DNA of 64,000 bases from Shewanella kaireitica (GCF_023284045.1 NZ_JAKIKQ010000011.1:98222-162221), one strand, 5' to 3'. Positions 47,493 through 56,789 are shown, counted from the stretch's first letter. Numbers and translations are program-made. The notes: a model not told the origin generated them from the sequence alone.

Positions 47493-49340
47493 ATGGATGC
47501 TAGCGAATTACAACCCATTGTGCAGTTCTTACAGCAGCGAGTACCGTTTTTGTCGCTGGATGAGGAAGCGTTGTTAAGTGGCTGCCGCTCGCTCACTATC
47601 GGCTACTACAGTAAAGCGTCTGCTTTTGTTCCGTTAGATCCTCTGCATCCTCAGCTGTATATTGTGAGAAGTGGAGCATTTGAAGTGCGCGACATTAATG
47701 GCGAGCTACTTGATCGATTAGGTGAAGGCGATTACTTTGGATTTCCCTCTTTATTATCAGGAGAGGAGGCGAGTAATCGCGTCGCTATCTTAGAAGATGG
47801 TTTGGTGTATCACCTGCCGCCTGAAATGTTCAACTTGCTGCGCACAAAGAGTCGTGAATTTGACCGTTTTTTCAATAAAGCTTTTGCAAAGCGCTTACGG
47901 CATCAGGGTAGGTTTAAGGCTAAAGAGCTCACAACCACTAGTCGGATCACAACATTGATGTCTAAATCGCCGTTGACAATAGATATGAAAGCAACGATAT
48001 CAGATGCAGCACGATTAATGCGAAAGTCACGCGTTTCATCGGTATTAGTCATCGATAATGAAAAGTTAGTGGGGATTTTAACTGACAAAGATCTTCGAAA
48101 TCGCGTCTTAGCCGAAGGGTTAGATGGTAGCCTTGCTATCCATCAAGCAATGACGACTACACCGATATCGATTGAGTCAAACTCACTCGTGTTTGAAGCT
48201 ATGCTTTTGATGAGTGAACACAATATTCATCATCTACCAGTGGTAGACAGTGGACAAGCAAAAGGAATTATTACCAGCACCGATATACTGCGTGGACAAA
48301 GCTCGCAGCCGCTATTGTTAATAGGTGAGATTGACCGACAAAAAGACCTACCTAGCTTGATCCAGGTGAGTAAACAGATCCCACTTTTATTGCAAAACCT
48401 AATCAGTGCTGATGCTCGGGCTGAAGAGATCGGCCGTGTATTAACTTCGGTAACCGACGCACTCACTCGGCGTTTAATTGTGTTGAATCAACAGATCTTG
48501 GGCGAGGCTCCGATGGCTTTTTGTTGGTTAGCATTTGGCTCTCAAGGGCGGCAAGATCAAGTCGCCTGTTCAGATCAGGATAATGGGTTACTGCTGGCTC
48601 ATGAACCGGATGAAGCTGCCGAAGGTTACTTTGAAGCACTGTCAAAAGCAGTGTGTGCAGGACTTGATGAATGTGGTTATATTTACTGCCCTGGCGATAT
48701 TATGGCGCAAAATCCTAAATGGCGAATGTCTCTCAAAAAGTGGCGTGGAGTTTTCCATCAATGGGTGAATACGCCAGATCCTAAAGCGTTGATGCATTGC
48801 AGTATCTTTTTCGATATGCGTTCTGTTTATGGTCCACAATCTTTGTTTAATGGTTTGCAAGATGAGGTGCTTAACAATACCAAAGATAACGATATTTTCC
48901 TCGCAGGCTTAACAGGTAACTCATTGACAAGTACACCGCCTTTAGGTTTTTTCAGAAAATTTGTATTGGAGCGTGATGGTTCTGAGGTTAAAGGGATAGA
49001 TCTCAAACATAAAGGCAGCGCATTAATTAATGATATTGCGCGTGTTTATGCTTTGTCTGCTGGCATTAAAGAGGTCAATACTGCCAAAAGAATTAGGGTG
49101 TTAATGGACCAAAATATTATTAACCGTAAAGATGCGCTTAACCTTGCCGATGCTCATGAGTTTATTGCGCATATGCGCCTTTCAAATCAAGGCTATCAAT
49201 ATACTAACGGTAAACCTGTAACCAATTACTTGATGCCAAAAGATGTGTCTTCATTGGTTCGTCATCAGTTAAGAGATGCATTCAAAGTTGTTCATGACGG
49301 GCAAGTAGGCCTTAAGCTAAAAATGATGCGGAGCTATTAA
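47493..49340 (+). CDS. cyclic-nucleotide-binding / CBS / DUF294 nucleotidyltransferase-like protein
   Basis: A 615-residue cytosolic protein in four parts: a cNMP-binding fold (about 10-125), a CBS pair (about 145-275), a DUF294 nucleotidyltransferase-like domain (about 290-440; FGSQGRQDQVACSDQDNG carries the GSxGR and acidic DQD residues) and a DUF294 C-terminal domain (about 470-605). Such proteins sit next to ActP-type symporters and an exonuclease in many Gammaproteobacteria and probably sense nucleotides. Their exact biochemical role is unclear. The exonuclease gene follows after 5 bases. Confidence 0.85.
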   Translation: MDASELQPIVQFLQQRVPFLSLDEEALLSGCRSLTIGYYSKASAFVPLDPLHPQLYIVRSGAFEVRDINGELLDRLGEGDYFGFPSLLSGEEASNRVAILEDGLVYHLPPEMFNLLRTKSREFDRFFNKAFAKRLRHQGRFKAKELTTTSRITTLMSKSPLTIDMKATISDAARLMRKSRVSSVLVIDNEKLVGILTDKDLRNRVLAEGLDGSLAIHQAMTTTPISIESNSLVFEAMLLMSEHNIHHLPVVDSGQAKGIITSTDILRGQSSQPLLLIGEIDRQKDLPSLIQVSKQIPLLLQNLISADARAEEIGRVLTSVTDALTRRLIVLNQQILGEAPMAFCWLAFGSQGRQDQVACSDQDNGLLLAHEPDEAAEGYFEALSKAVCAGLDECGYIYCPGDIMAQNPKWRMSLKKWRGVFHQWVNTPDPKALMHCSIFFDMRSVYGPQSLFNGLQDEVLNNTKDNDIFLAGLTGNSLTSTPPLGFFRKFVLERDGSEVKGIDLKHKGSALINDIARVYALSAGIKEVNTAKRIRVLMDQNIINRKDALNLADAHEFIAHMRLSNQGYQYTNGKPVTNYLMPKDVSSLVRHQLRDAFKVVHDGQVGLKLKMMRSY

Positions 49341-49345
49341 CTCTT

Positions 49346-50023
49346 TTGAAGCGTTTTTATTTAAAAAACCAGCTCAGATTAAAGTCGTTTAGAGCTGCTG
49401 ATGACGTTATTACTGACTACTACCGAGCGCTAGCTTGTGCTATTTCTAAACCTCTTGTGGATATTCCATTAATGGCATTCGATTTGGAAATGACTGGGCT
49501 AAATGCTCAGTTTGATCAAATCCTGAGTATCGGTATGGTGCCTATTCAAAATGGTATGCTTCAGTTGAAGGATGCTGATTATAGATTGGTTAGCATAGAA
49601 GGAAGTGTAGGTGATAGTGCAGCAATACACGGAATTGTAGATGGTCAGTTGGAAAGCGCCATATCGGCTAAAGAGGCAATGCATTGGTTCTTAGAAAAGA
49701 CCCAAGGTCATGTATTAATTGCACATCATGCGCCACTTGATCTGTGCTTTTTAAAAGCAGAAATATTTCGTTGTTTTGGTGAAAAAATGACATTCGTATC
49801 AATTGATACTATGTCTTTAGAACGAGCTAGGATATTACGGCAGCATGAAGTGATTAAAGAAGGAGCCTTGAGACTCGATGCTTGTCGTAGCCGATATGGT
49901 TTACCTATTTATGCCGCTCATAATGCAGCCGTTGACGCGTTATCTTGTGGGGAATTGTTATTGGCCCAGATGGCGAGTATTGCGGGGACTGAAGAGCTTA
50001 CTTTGTCAGATTTATTACGTTAG
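49346..50023 (+). CDS. DnaQ-type 3'-5' exonuclease
   Basis: A 225-residue DEDDh exonuclease. Motif I is AFDLEMTGLNAQFD (two acidic residues), motif II HHAPLDLCFL, and motif III HNAAVDALSCGELL with the catalytic His and Asp. It is related to DNA polymerase III epsilon but is not the chromosomal dnaQ by context. The TTG start is 5 bases from the previous stop; a GGAG lies within that gene. It is part of the symporter/CBS-DUF294 cluster, where its role is unclear. Confidence 0.85.
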   Translation: MKRFYLKNQLRLKSFRAADDVITDYYRALACAISKPLVDIPLMAFDLEMTGLNAQFDQILSIGMVPIQNGMLQLKDADYRLVSIEGSVGDSAAIHGIVDGQLESAISAKEAMHWFLEKTQGHVLIAHHAPLDLCFLKAEIFRCFGEKMTFVSIDTMSLERARILRQHEVIKEGALRLDACRSRYGLPIYAAHNAAVDALSCGELLLAQMASIAGTEELTLSDLLR

Positions 50024-50063
50024 CTAGCAATAACAATGGAGATGTTGGTAAAGAAAGTAATGG

Positions 50064-51812
50064 CTAACGGGTGCTATCAAGTTGTTGTCCCCATTTTATC
50101 AATGCAGTCCTAATATCATCTTGCTGGTATGGCTTGTTAATTATTTCATCCATACCGCATTGGTAACATTGTTCAGTTTCGACAGAAGTGGTACTAGCTG
50201 TTAATGCAATAATGGGTTTTGTATAGCCCTTTTCACGCAGTAAACTCGTCGCCTTAAAACCATCGACGACAGGCATTCTGCAATCCATAAATACAATATC
50301 AACATTATTGACGGCTAAATAGTCGATAGCTTCCTGGCCGTCGTTAGCTATTGTGGGCGTTATTCCAAATTTGGCTAAAATCATCTCAATCAGCATTTGG
50401 TTAACTTTGCTATCCTCCACGACAAGGATTTTTAGGTTTTCAATGGGGTAATCTGCTTGAGGCCGTTCAATATCTAAAGCTATTTTCTGCGAGCTATTTA
50501 ATGGCAGGACAACTTTAAAGCAGCTTCCTTTGTTAAGCACTGAGGTTAAGGAGATTGCGCCATTCATCTCATCAATCAACTGTTTACAAATCGCAAGGCC
50601 GAGTCCAGTACCTTCGAAGGAGCGGTTGCTAGAATTATTGACTTGAGTAAAAGGGTCAAATAAAGTGGCGACTTTATCTTCTGGGATCCCACATCCTGTA
50701 TCTTGCACCGTAAAATGAAGCTTTTCTTGCTCCCAGCTGATATTGACTGTGATTTCACCTTCTTGGGTAAACTTAAGAGCGTTGCCGATAAGGTTAACCA
50801 GGATTTGTTTGATCCTATCTGGATCGCCTAGCAAAATTTGAGGAATATTTTGCTGAACATTAAAAGTAAATTTAAGGCCAGACTCTTCTGTACGTTGTTT
50901 AAAAATATCAAAAATCATCTGGCACAGTTTAACTGGCGAAAAATCAACCTCTACGATTTGTAGCATACCTGCACTCATCTTACTAAGATCTAATAGGTCA
51001 TTGATGATGACTCTTAAAAGTTCTCCTGATTGATGCATGGTGTTGAGAAGCTGCTGTTGATAACTAGATAGCTTAGTATCAAGCATAAGCTCTGCTGAGC
51101 CCAGTAAGCCGTTAAGTGGGGTTCTTAATTCGTGGTTAATCATAGCGACAAAATCACGGGTCGATTGCTCTGAGGATTCAGCCCTTAACTTTTCCTTGAT
51201 GGTGTTTTCGAGTAATTCTTGCCGTCGCTGAGCTGCGCTAATCATGTCGCAAAATAGTAGTAGCTGTTTTTCAATGGTATTTTGCCATGAAATAGGAGAA
51301 TCAAGGACCAGAGTTAAACTACCTAAAACACTGGTTGAAGCTTTTATTAATAGTTTGATTTGTTGATTGTCTTCCGACCAGCACAACAATTCATTGGCCG
51401 TTGAAATTGGCTGAATTAGCGACTTGTCACCGGCGGTAAAGGTGTCGAATTGCTCTTCCTTTTTAGGGGATTTAAATCTAATACGACTGGCTTTAATATT
51501 TTCAATACCAATGAGATCATCGAGTAACCGTTGCAGTAATATATTTGAAATAGGCTTCTGCAACAGCAACTGATTGTAATCAAGCAAAGTGGATTCTAAG
51601 TAGGTTTTAAAGTGAAGTAGGGCTATACCTTGCTTTGACTCCTCTTTAATATTTACTAAGGAATCTTCAACCAGTTGCTTAGCTGTGTATAGTTCTCGAC
51701 TTTTTTCTTCCAATAAGGCTTCTGCCGCTTTTTTGGCAGCTTTTTCGCGGGCTATTTTTCGGTTTAATAGCTCTATTTTTTCGGTTAGTGATTGGATCTC
51801 TTCACTCGGCAT
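50064..51812 (-). CDS. hybrid histidine kinase associated with H-NOX
   Basis: A 582-residue soluble sensor kinase without membrane segments. It has an N-terminal coiled coil (about 5-75), a GAF-like region (about 75-205), a HisKA domain with the phospho-accepting His in MINHELRTPLNGLL, an HATPase domain (NLIGNALKFTQEG, DTGCGIPED, GTGLGLAI) and a C-terminal receiver domain (about 450-575) with LVVEDSKVNQ, FMDCRMPVVDG and LTAS. It begins 22 bases after the H-NOX stop, so both form one operon and the kinase is probably controlled by nitric oxide through H-NOX, as for HnoK in Shewanella. Confidence 0.9.
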   Translation of the reverse strand: MPSEEIQSLTEKIELLNRKIAREKAAKKAAEALLEEKSRELYTAKQLVEDSLVNIKEESKQGIALLHFKTYLESTLLDYNQLLLQKPISNILLQRLLDDLIGIENIKASRIRFKSPKKEEQFDTFTAGDKSLIQPISTANELLCWSEDNQQIKLLIKASTSVLGSLTLVLDSPISWQNTIEKQLLLFCDMISAAQRRQELLENTIKEKLRAESSEQSTRDFVAMINHELRTPLNGLLGSAELMLDTKLSSYQQQLLNTMHQSGELLRVIINDLLDLSKMSAGMLQIVEVDFSPVKLCQMIFDIFKQRTEESGLKFTFNVQQNIPQILLGDPDRIKQILVNLIGNALKFTQEGEITVNISWEQEKLHFTVQDTGCGIPEDKVATLFDPFTQVNNSSNRSFEGTGLGLAICKQLIDEMNGAISLTSVLNKGSCFKVVLPLNSSQKIALDIERPQADYPIENLKILVVEDSKVNQMLIEMILAKFGITPTIANDGQEAIDYLAVNNVDIVFMDCRMPVVDGFKATSLLREKGYTKPIIALTASTTSVETEQCYQCGMDEIINKPYQQDDIRTALIKWGQQLDSTR

Positions 51813-51834
51813 AGAATATTTGTTGACCTACTGG

Positions 51835-52368
51835 CTATACATGCGTGATGGTAAAGCGCACTTCAGAACTGTCTTTAACAAGCGGCTCCATGATAATCTC
51901 TACTTTTTCATTGAAATGCTCTGCGCAGCCTTGAATTAAACCTAAACAGACGTGAGACATACAGCGTGCTGAAACGTAATCCATGACTAACTGGCTCTCG
52001 GTCGCAGAAATAAAATTAAATGTCGGTGGATTAGCGTTTTGGTAGAGTTTTTTTACTTCAATATGGATGTACTCTTCAACACTTTTAATAAAACTGAAGG
52101 TTGAATCAGACTTGCCCTCAAGACCAGGCATACTATTGAATAGTGTGATAAAAACCGATTTACCGTAGATCTCTTGCAGATCTTCTATCGATACACCTGT
52201 GAGCTTACTCAAACTCACAATGAGCTTAATCAAATCGTTGTGATCATAAGTGCCAACACTGGTATAAACCCCGTCATTTTGATTGTCATCGAGCATCTTT
52301 TGACAAATCTCTAAACCAAAAGAGTCTTCCACCAATTCCAAAAACTCTGCAAAAATGATTCCCTTCAT
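51835..52368 (-). CDS. H-NOX heme nitric-oxide sensor
   Basis: A 177-residue heme sensor that binds NO and controls the kinase encoded after it. The fold's hallmarks are present: start MKGIIFAEFLELVED, the proximal heme ligand His102 in EEYIHIEVKKLYQNA, Pro115, and the Y-x-S-x-R propionate-binding motif at Tyr131, Ser133 and Arg135. The distal tyrosine of oxygen-binding types is not evident, suggesting an NO sensor. Unusually, the C-terminal zinc-ligand positions known from Shewanella H-NOX (around 139, 161, 164, 172) are His, Glu, Val and Phe here, so the zinc site appears to be lost. Confidence 0.92.
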   Translation of the reverse strand: MKGIIFAEFLELVEDSFGLEICQKMLDDNQNDGVYTSVGTYDHNDLIKLIVSLSKLTGVSIEDLQEIYGKSVFITLFNSMPGLEGKSDSTFSFIKSVEEYIHIEVKKLYQNANPPTFNFISATESQLVMDYVSARCMSHVCLGLIQGCAEHFNEKVEIIMEPLVKDSSEVRFTITHV

Positions 52369-52645
52369 AGATATCTCCTCACTGGACTGCTTCTTATTAA
52401 AGTAGTGTATTAATTGATTATATTCAATGCTTCTGTATGTCTAAGCATCTATTAAATTTACATCTTAGTTTAAATATTCTTCTGTTTTAGTTTTGGATAA
52501 AGTAATTGCAATTCTAATAGTCGAAACTAAATTGGTTACAGCAATCAGTAATAAGCAAGTTTTGGTTACACTTTTTGACTTCTGCTGACTAGAATTGTTG
52601 TATAGCTTACAGAGTATTAGATTTATTTTAGCTAGAGGAAACGGT

Positions 52646-53224
52646 ATGGCATTACCCTTGATATGGTTAGGTGCAGCTGCAATAGGTGCCGCTTTGGTTG
52701 CTGAGGAGCGGAAAAATCAAAAGGATATTGCCAGTAAGCGTATTCAGGGCAAGGCTAAGTCTGCTTATACTCATGGTGACAGTGCAGAACTTGCTCCTAG
52801 CCTTTGGCATACAGGCGATAAAAAAGTCGCGTTAGAGCCTGGTGCTATTATTTGTTGTTTTGTATTTGGGGTGATTGAGCATACCGGTATTTGGCTTGGT
52901 GACGATACTTTAGTCGAACTTCACGGAAGTGGATTAGTCCGCGCGATTTCAATTGAACGGTTTCTTGCAGGAAGAAGCGGCAGTAGAGTTTATCAAGCAT
53001 GTAACCACCTCCACCAACCATTGGTTGGCACTAATGTATTAGAGAGGGCTAAGGACGCGATATTTAGCTATCGAGAATACGATTTACTCGATAATAATTG
53101 CCATCGGTTTGTTTGCTATTGCCTTACGGGCGAAGAAAAATCTTTATCTCGTTTTAGCAAACTCAATAACGAAATTGGTATCTATTTTAAAGAAGCTATC
53201 TATTGGGATGAAGCAATTATTTGA
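52646..53224 (+). CDS. LRAT-domain (NlpC/P60-like) protein
   Basis: A 192-residue protein with an N-terminal hydrophobic segment (residues 2-19) and a circularly permuted papain-type LRAT domain: His79 in VIEHTGIWLGDD, a further His in LVELHGSG and the catalytic Cys152 in DNNCHRFVC. Known LRAT-type enzymes are acyltransferases or phospholipases acting on lipids; bacterial members are poorly studied. I prefer the ATG at 52646 because AGAGGAAAC lies upstream. It is a single gene, divergent from H-NOX, followed by a terminator. Confidence 0.8.
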   Translation: MALPLIWLGAAAIGAALVAEERKNQKDIASKRIQGKAKSAYTHGDSAELAPSLWHTGDKKVALEPGAIICCFVFGVIEHTGIWLGDDTLVELHGSGLVRAISIERFLAGRSGSRVYQACNHLHQPLVGTNVLERAKDAIFSYREYDLLDNNCHRFVCYCLTGEEKSLSRFSKLNNEIGIYFKEAIYWDEAII

Positions 53225-53227
53225 TAC

Positions 53228-53259
53228 AAAAACACCGACTCAAAAGGTCGGTGTTTTTT
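53228..53259. terminator. bidirectional terminator between LRAT and KAS III genes
   Basis: AAAAACACCGAC and GTCGGTGTTTTT form a perfect 12-base stem around TCAAAAG-like bases. It lies between convergent genes. Confidence 0.88.
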
Positions 53260-53281
53260 GATCTTTGACTAGCAGCTAAAG

Positions 53282-54346
53282 CTACTTACAAAAATGCTTC
53301 ACAGCTTTGCTGACTAGTTCAATACCTGTTTTATCACAAGGTGGTAGCTCCGCATCACTGACTTTGATCGGCGTGACTCTGTCGCCCCACTTAATCAAAG
53401 CGGCTGCAGAGGTTAAACCAGCACCAAACGCACACGATAAAATCGTTTGATTAGGTTGGATTTTACCTTGTTCCAAAGCATCACAAATAGCGATAGGAAT
53501 CGTTGCTGCAGAGGTATTGCCATAATTGGCTATATTAACCACGGCCTTTTCTTTTGGAATTTTCATGCGACTAATTAACGTATCAATGATGCGCTCGTTA
53601 GCTTGATGCGGAATAACCCAATCGATATCGTCTTTGTCAATGCCACACTTTTCAATGACTTTAGTGCTCAGTTTCCCCATACCCGCAATGGCTCGCTTAA
53701 AGATCTCTTGGCCATTAAACTCGATGTAAAAGTCGAGCGAGGATGCTTCGAATCTGTCCATTGCAGTACCAAAGCCAGCTTTGAGAATATCACGACCAGC
53801 TGGGTCATTATTAAGCTCATAACCTAGAACACCGATGGCTTCGTCAGTAGCTTCAAGAACAACTGCGCCAGCTCCATCGCCGAATAAAACTGCAGTTTCT
53901 CGGCGAGACCAATCTAAGAAAAATGATAATCTTTCTGCGCCAATGACTAAGACTTTTTTGCACTGGCCACTCTTGATTTGTGAGCTACCTAGTCCAATGC
54001 CATAAAGAAAGCCACTGCATGCAGCATTGATATCAAATGCGGCGCAACTAGCACCTATGTTTGCTTGTACCGTCGATGCAATATTCGGGATTAAAGTATC
54101 TGGCGTAGCAGTTGCTAGAATAATCATATCTAGATCGCTACCTTCAATACCGGCAGCTGCAAGTGCTCGTTGAGCGGCAACTGATGCTAGCTCTGATGTA
54201 TTGACATGACTAATATGACGCTGGCTTATACCTGTACGAGGTTTAATCCACTCATCGGAAGTCTCGATAAAGGTAGCGAGATCATGGTTGGTCAAAGTTG
54301 CAGGAGGTACACATTTGCCCCATCCTGTAATTGTTGCGTACTGCAT
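53282..54346 (-). CDS. beta-ketoacyl-ACP synthase III (FabH-like, orphan)
   Basis: A 354-residue thiolase-fold condensing enzyme. The catalytic triad is visible: Cys110 in DINAACSGFLYGIG, His in VIPHQANERIID and Asn in NIANYGNTSAATIP. Start MQYATITGWGKCVPP is the usual FabH opening. It is a stand-alone copy, not within a fab operon, so it may prime branched-chain, long-chain or secondary lipid synthesis rather than general fatty-acid initiation. The GntR gene upstream is closed by its own terminator. Confidence 0.88.
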   Translation of the reverse strand: MQYATITGWGKCVPPATLTNHDLATFIETSDEWIKPRTGISQRHISHVNTSELASVAAQRALAAAGIEGSDLDMIILATATPDTLIPNIASTVQANIGASCAAFDINAACSGFLYGIGLGSSQIKSGQCKKVLVIGAERLSFFLDWSRRETAVLFGDGAGAVVLEATDEAIGVLGYELNNDPAGRDILKAGFGTAMDRFEASSLDFYIEFNGQEIFKRAIAGMGKLSTKVIEKCGIDKDDIDWVIPHQANERIIDTLISRMKIPKEKAVVNIANYGNTSAATIPIAICDALEQGKIQPNQTILSCAFGAGLTSAAALIKWGDRVTPIKVSDAELPPCDKTGIELVSKAVKHFCK

Positions 54347-54365
54347 TTCGGTATTCTCTCAAAAA

Positions 54366-54392
54366 TAAAAAGGCAGAACCTGAGGTCTGCCT
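54366..54392 (-). terminator. intrinsic terminator after the GntR gene
   Basis: AGGCAGA (54371-54377) and TCTGCCT (54386-54392) pair; on the minus strand a T-run follows. It lies between the GntR stop and the KAS III start, so the two are probably separate units. Confidence 0.7.
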
Positions 54393-54444
54393 TGTCAATC
54401 AGTATTAGTAAAGCTTAACAAGTCTTGTCACACTCAACAGTGAG

Positions 54445-55116
54445 CTACCCCTCTTGTTGAGCAACTAAATCTCTAATTGCGTCAGCGGCCTGAAGGATGT
54501 GGGCACGTAAAAGTTTAACTGCGTTATCAACATCACCTTGCTTACAGAGTTCTAGCAATTCTCTGTGGTCTTTTTGGGCTTTAGGGATCCCGCTAGCCAA
54601 ATAAAGCTCTAGTCGAACATATCTGTCACAGTTGGTATTAAGACCATTGACGACATCAATCGTATGAGGTTTGTCAGCTGCTCGGTATAAACAAATATGG
54701 AATTGTGAGTTCAACCCACTCCAGCTTTCAATCTGGTCTTTATCTTTAAAAGCGACATCGAGAGAATCTAAAATGGCTTCAGCTTCAGTGAAGTCATCTT
54801 CAGTCATATGAGGAATTGATTTAGCTAATAGATCGGTTTCAATCAGTGCTCGTAAATCAAATAGCTCAGTAACTTGAACTGCTGATAAAGTGGTTGCTGT
54901 CGCCCCTTTATGGGCTTCAAACTTAACTAACCCTTCAGCTTCTAATTGCAGTAGTGCCTCTCGTACGGGGATCCTGCTCACATTCATTTCGTCGGCAAGG
55001 GCGCTTTGGCGTAATGGCATGCCTGCTGCAATTTCTCCGGATAGGATTTTTTCCCTCAATACTTCGACAACAACTTGAGTGCGTGTTTTATGAACGATAG
55101 GAGTTATTCTGCTCAT
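54445..55116 (-). CDS. GntR-family (FCD) regulator of the hydroxyproline cluster
   Basis: A 223-residue repressor-type regulator: an N-terminal winged helix (VLREKILSGEIAAGMPLRQS, then ALADEMNVSRIPVREALLQL) and an all-alpha FCD ligand-binding domain (about 90-215). The FCD metal or ligand histidines are probably in SQFHICLYRAADKPH. It lies beside the hydroxyproline catabolic genes and probably controls them; TTGTATACAA-type sites at 58361 and 58432 are plausible targets. It is transcribed in the same direction as the dehydrogenase gene, 107 bases downstream of it. Confidence 0.88.
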   Translation of the reverse strand: MSRITPIVHKTRTQVVVEVLREKILSGEIAAGMPLRQSALADEMNVSRIPVREALLQLEAEGLVKFEAHKGATATTLSAVQVTELFDLRALIETDLLAKSIPHMTEDDFTEAEAILDSLDVAFKDKDQIESWSGLNSQFHICLYRAADKPHTIDVVNGLNTNCDRYVRLELYLASGIPKAQKDHRELLELCKQGDVDNAVKLLRAHILQAADAIRDLVAQQEG

Positions 55117-55184
55117 ATATCCTGTTTTTTTGTTAGTTGTTCAAGACGATTTTCTTAGATTACCGCTTAAATAAGTATAATGAA

Positions 55185-55205
55185 AGGGAAACAACTTGTT
55201 TCCCT
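55185..55205. other. 10-base inverted repeat between the dehydrogenase and GntR genes
   Basis: AGGGAAACAA-C-TTGTTTCCCT is a perfect inverted repeat of 10 bases per arm. It may be a terminator for the dehydrogenase gene or an autoregulatory operator for GntR. It is followed by TTTCATTATA on the minus strand, a weak T-run. Confidence 0.5.
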
Positions 55206-55223
55206 GTACATAATTTGAAATGT

Positions 55224-56789
55224 TTAGCAGATGGTTATGTTTGATTGCCCCTCTTTTAACTTTTCAGGCAACAATGCTACAGGCATGTTTTGGATGCATA
55301 AAGGACGCACAAAACGGAGCATTGCCTGGGTGCCTACTGATGTCGTGCGACTATCAGTGCTGGCAGGGTAGGGACCGCCATGGTTCATTGAGTGACAAAC
55401 TTCAACCCCTGTTGGCATTTGATTGAAAATCAAGCGACCAACATTGAATGACACCGACTCAATCAATTGCGTGTTTTCAGTGAGTTCAGATTCTAGGCCA
55501 TGAATCGAAGCGGTTAATTGACCTTCCATCTGCTCAGCAATCAGCTCCATCTGAGCTAAATCATTACAAGCCACAATCACAGCGAATGGACCAAATACTT
55601 CCTGTTGCAGCGTTTGAGAAGCTAGATAATCTTCAGCTTCGATTGTTACTGCTGCTGGTCGTGTAAAGTGGTTAGATTGTGAAGCTTTTCCTTGAGAAAG
55701 CAGTGAAACAGATGGGTTGCTAAACAGTGCGTTTACCTGTGATTGGTAAGTTGCTGCAATGCCTGCGGTTAGCATGCTCGCAGCGGATTCTAACGCAATT
55801 TTTTCAGCCATGGTGGCAAGGTAGCGATTCAGTGCTTCCCCTTTTACCGCTACAACAACACCAGGGCTGGTACAGAACTGACCGTGTCCCATCATCATCG
55901 ACTGCACTTGAGTTATGGCCAAACTTTCTGCCTGTTCTGTTAACAGCTCACCGAGTAAAAATTGAGGGTTAATAGATCCTAGCTCGCCATAAAAAGGAAT
56001 AGGTTCAGCTCTAGCTGCGCAAATGTCAGCTAAAATACGACCGACTTTCAAAGAGCCTGTAAAGCCAACCGCTTTTATTGCGTTATGGTTTACAAGTTGA
56101 GTTGAAGCTTGAGGTTCTGTCGCCTGAATAAGGTTAAAAACGCCTGTAGGCATATTGCAACGACTAACTGCGCGAGCAATTGCGCGGGTCACTAGTTCAC
56201 TGGTCGCTGCGTGTGCTGGGTGGCCCTTTACGACTACACTGCAACCTGCTGCTAGTGCAGAAGCTGTATCGCCACCGGCAGTTGAAAATGCTAGCGGGAA
56301 ATTGGATGCTCCAAAAACGGCTACTGGCCCTACGGGTAAAGTGCCTAAGCGAGTATCTGGCTTTGGCAAAGGTTGTCTTTCAGGGTTAGCAAGATCAATC
56401 AGTACATTGTTGATTGGTGAGCGTAGCGTGCTGGCAAATAATTTAAGTTGCCCACATGTTCGACCAGTTTCACCTTGTAAACGTGGCATAGGTAAGCCAG
56501 TTTCAATATGAGCCGTTTCTGTTATGGCCGCTATATCAGCTTGGATCTCTTCGGCTATTGCATCTAGGAAGTCAGCGCGTTGCTCATCAGTGGTGCGTCT
56601 ATAAGATAAAAATGCTTGCTTTGCAGCACTCACTGCAGCTTCAATATTGTTTGTATTAGCGGAAGCGAATTGCCACTGTGTGGATTCATTTAGCACAGGG
56701 TTCATACTATTAAATTGCAATGCTTCGTTAGTCCACTTGCCATTGATAAAATGTTGGCCATTAATAGTAACGCTTGTTAAATCTGTCAT
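55224..56789 (-). CDS. alpha-ketoglutarate semialdehyde dehydrogenase (NADP+)
   Basis: A 521-residue aldehyde dehydrogenase. It has the cofactor-binding region VFGASNFPLAFSTAGGDT, the catalytic Glu269 in FYGELGSINPQF and the nucleophile Cys306 in GHGQFCTSPGVVV. Sequence type and length fit the hydroxyproline/sugar-acid KGSA dehydrogenases that oxidise 2,5-dioxopentanoate to alpha-ketoglutarate, the last step of hydroxyproline breakdown. It is 41 bases downstream of the epimerase gene in the same direction, separated by a 16-base palindrome next to its ribosome site. Confidence 0.9.
   Translation of the reverse strand: MTDLTSVTINGQHFINGKWTNEALQFNSMNPVLNESTQWQFASANTNNIEAAVSAAKQAFLSYRRTTDEQRADFLDAIAEEIQADIAAITETAHIETGLPMPRLQGETGRTCGQLKLFASTLRSPINNVLIDLANPERQPLPKPDTRLGTLPVGPVAVFGASNFPLAFSTAGGDTASALAAGCSVVVKGHPAHAATSELVTRAIARAVSRCNMPTGVFNLIQATEPQASTQLVNHNAIKAVGFTGSLKVGRILADICAARAEPIPFYGELGSINPQFLLGELLTEQAESLAITQVQSMMMGHGQFCTSPGVVVAVKGEALNRYLATMAEKIALESAASMLTAGIAATYQSQVNALFSNPSVSLLSQGKASQSNHFTRPAAVTIEAEDYLASQTLQQEVFGPFAVIVACNDLAQMELIAEQMEGQLTASIHGLESELTENTQLIESVSFNVGRLIFNQMPTGVEVCHSMNHGGPYPASTDSRTTSVGTQAMLRFVRPLCIQNMPVALLPEKLKEGQSNITIC

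Noticed and set aside
56155..56511. 118-codon frame opposite the aldehyde dehydrogenase
   Set aside because: It is antisense to the conserved NADP-binding region, so it is a shadow frame.
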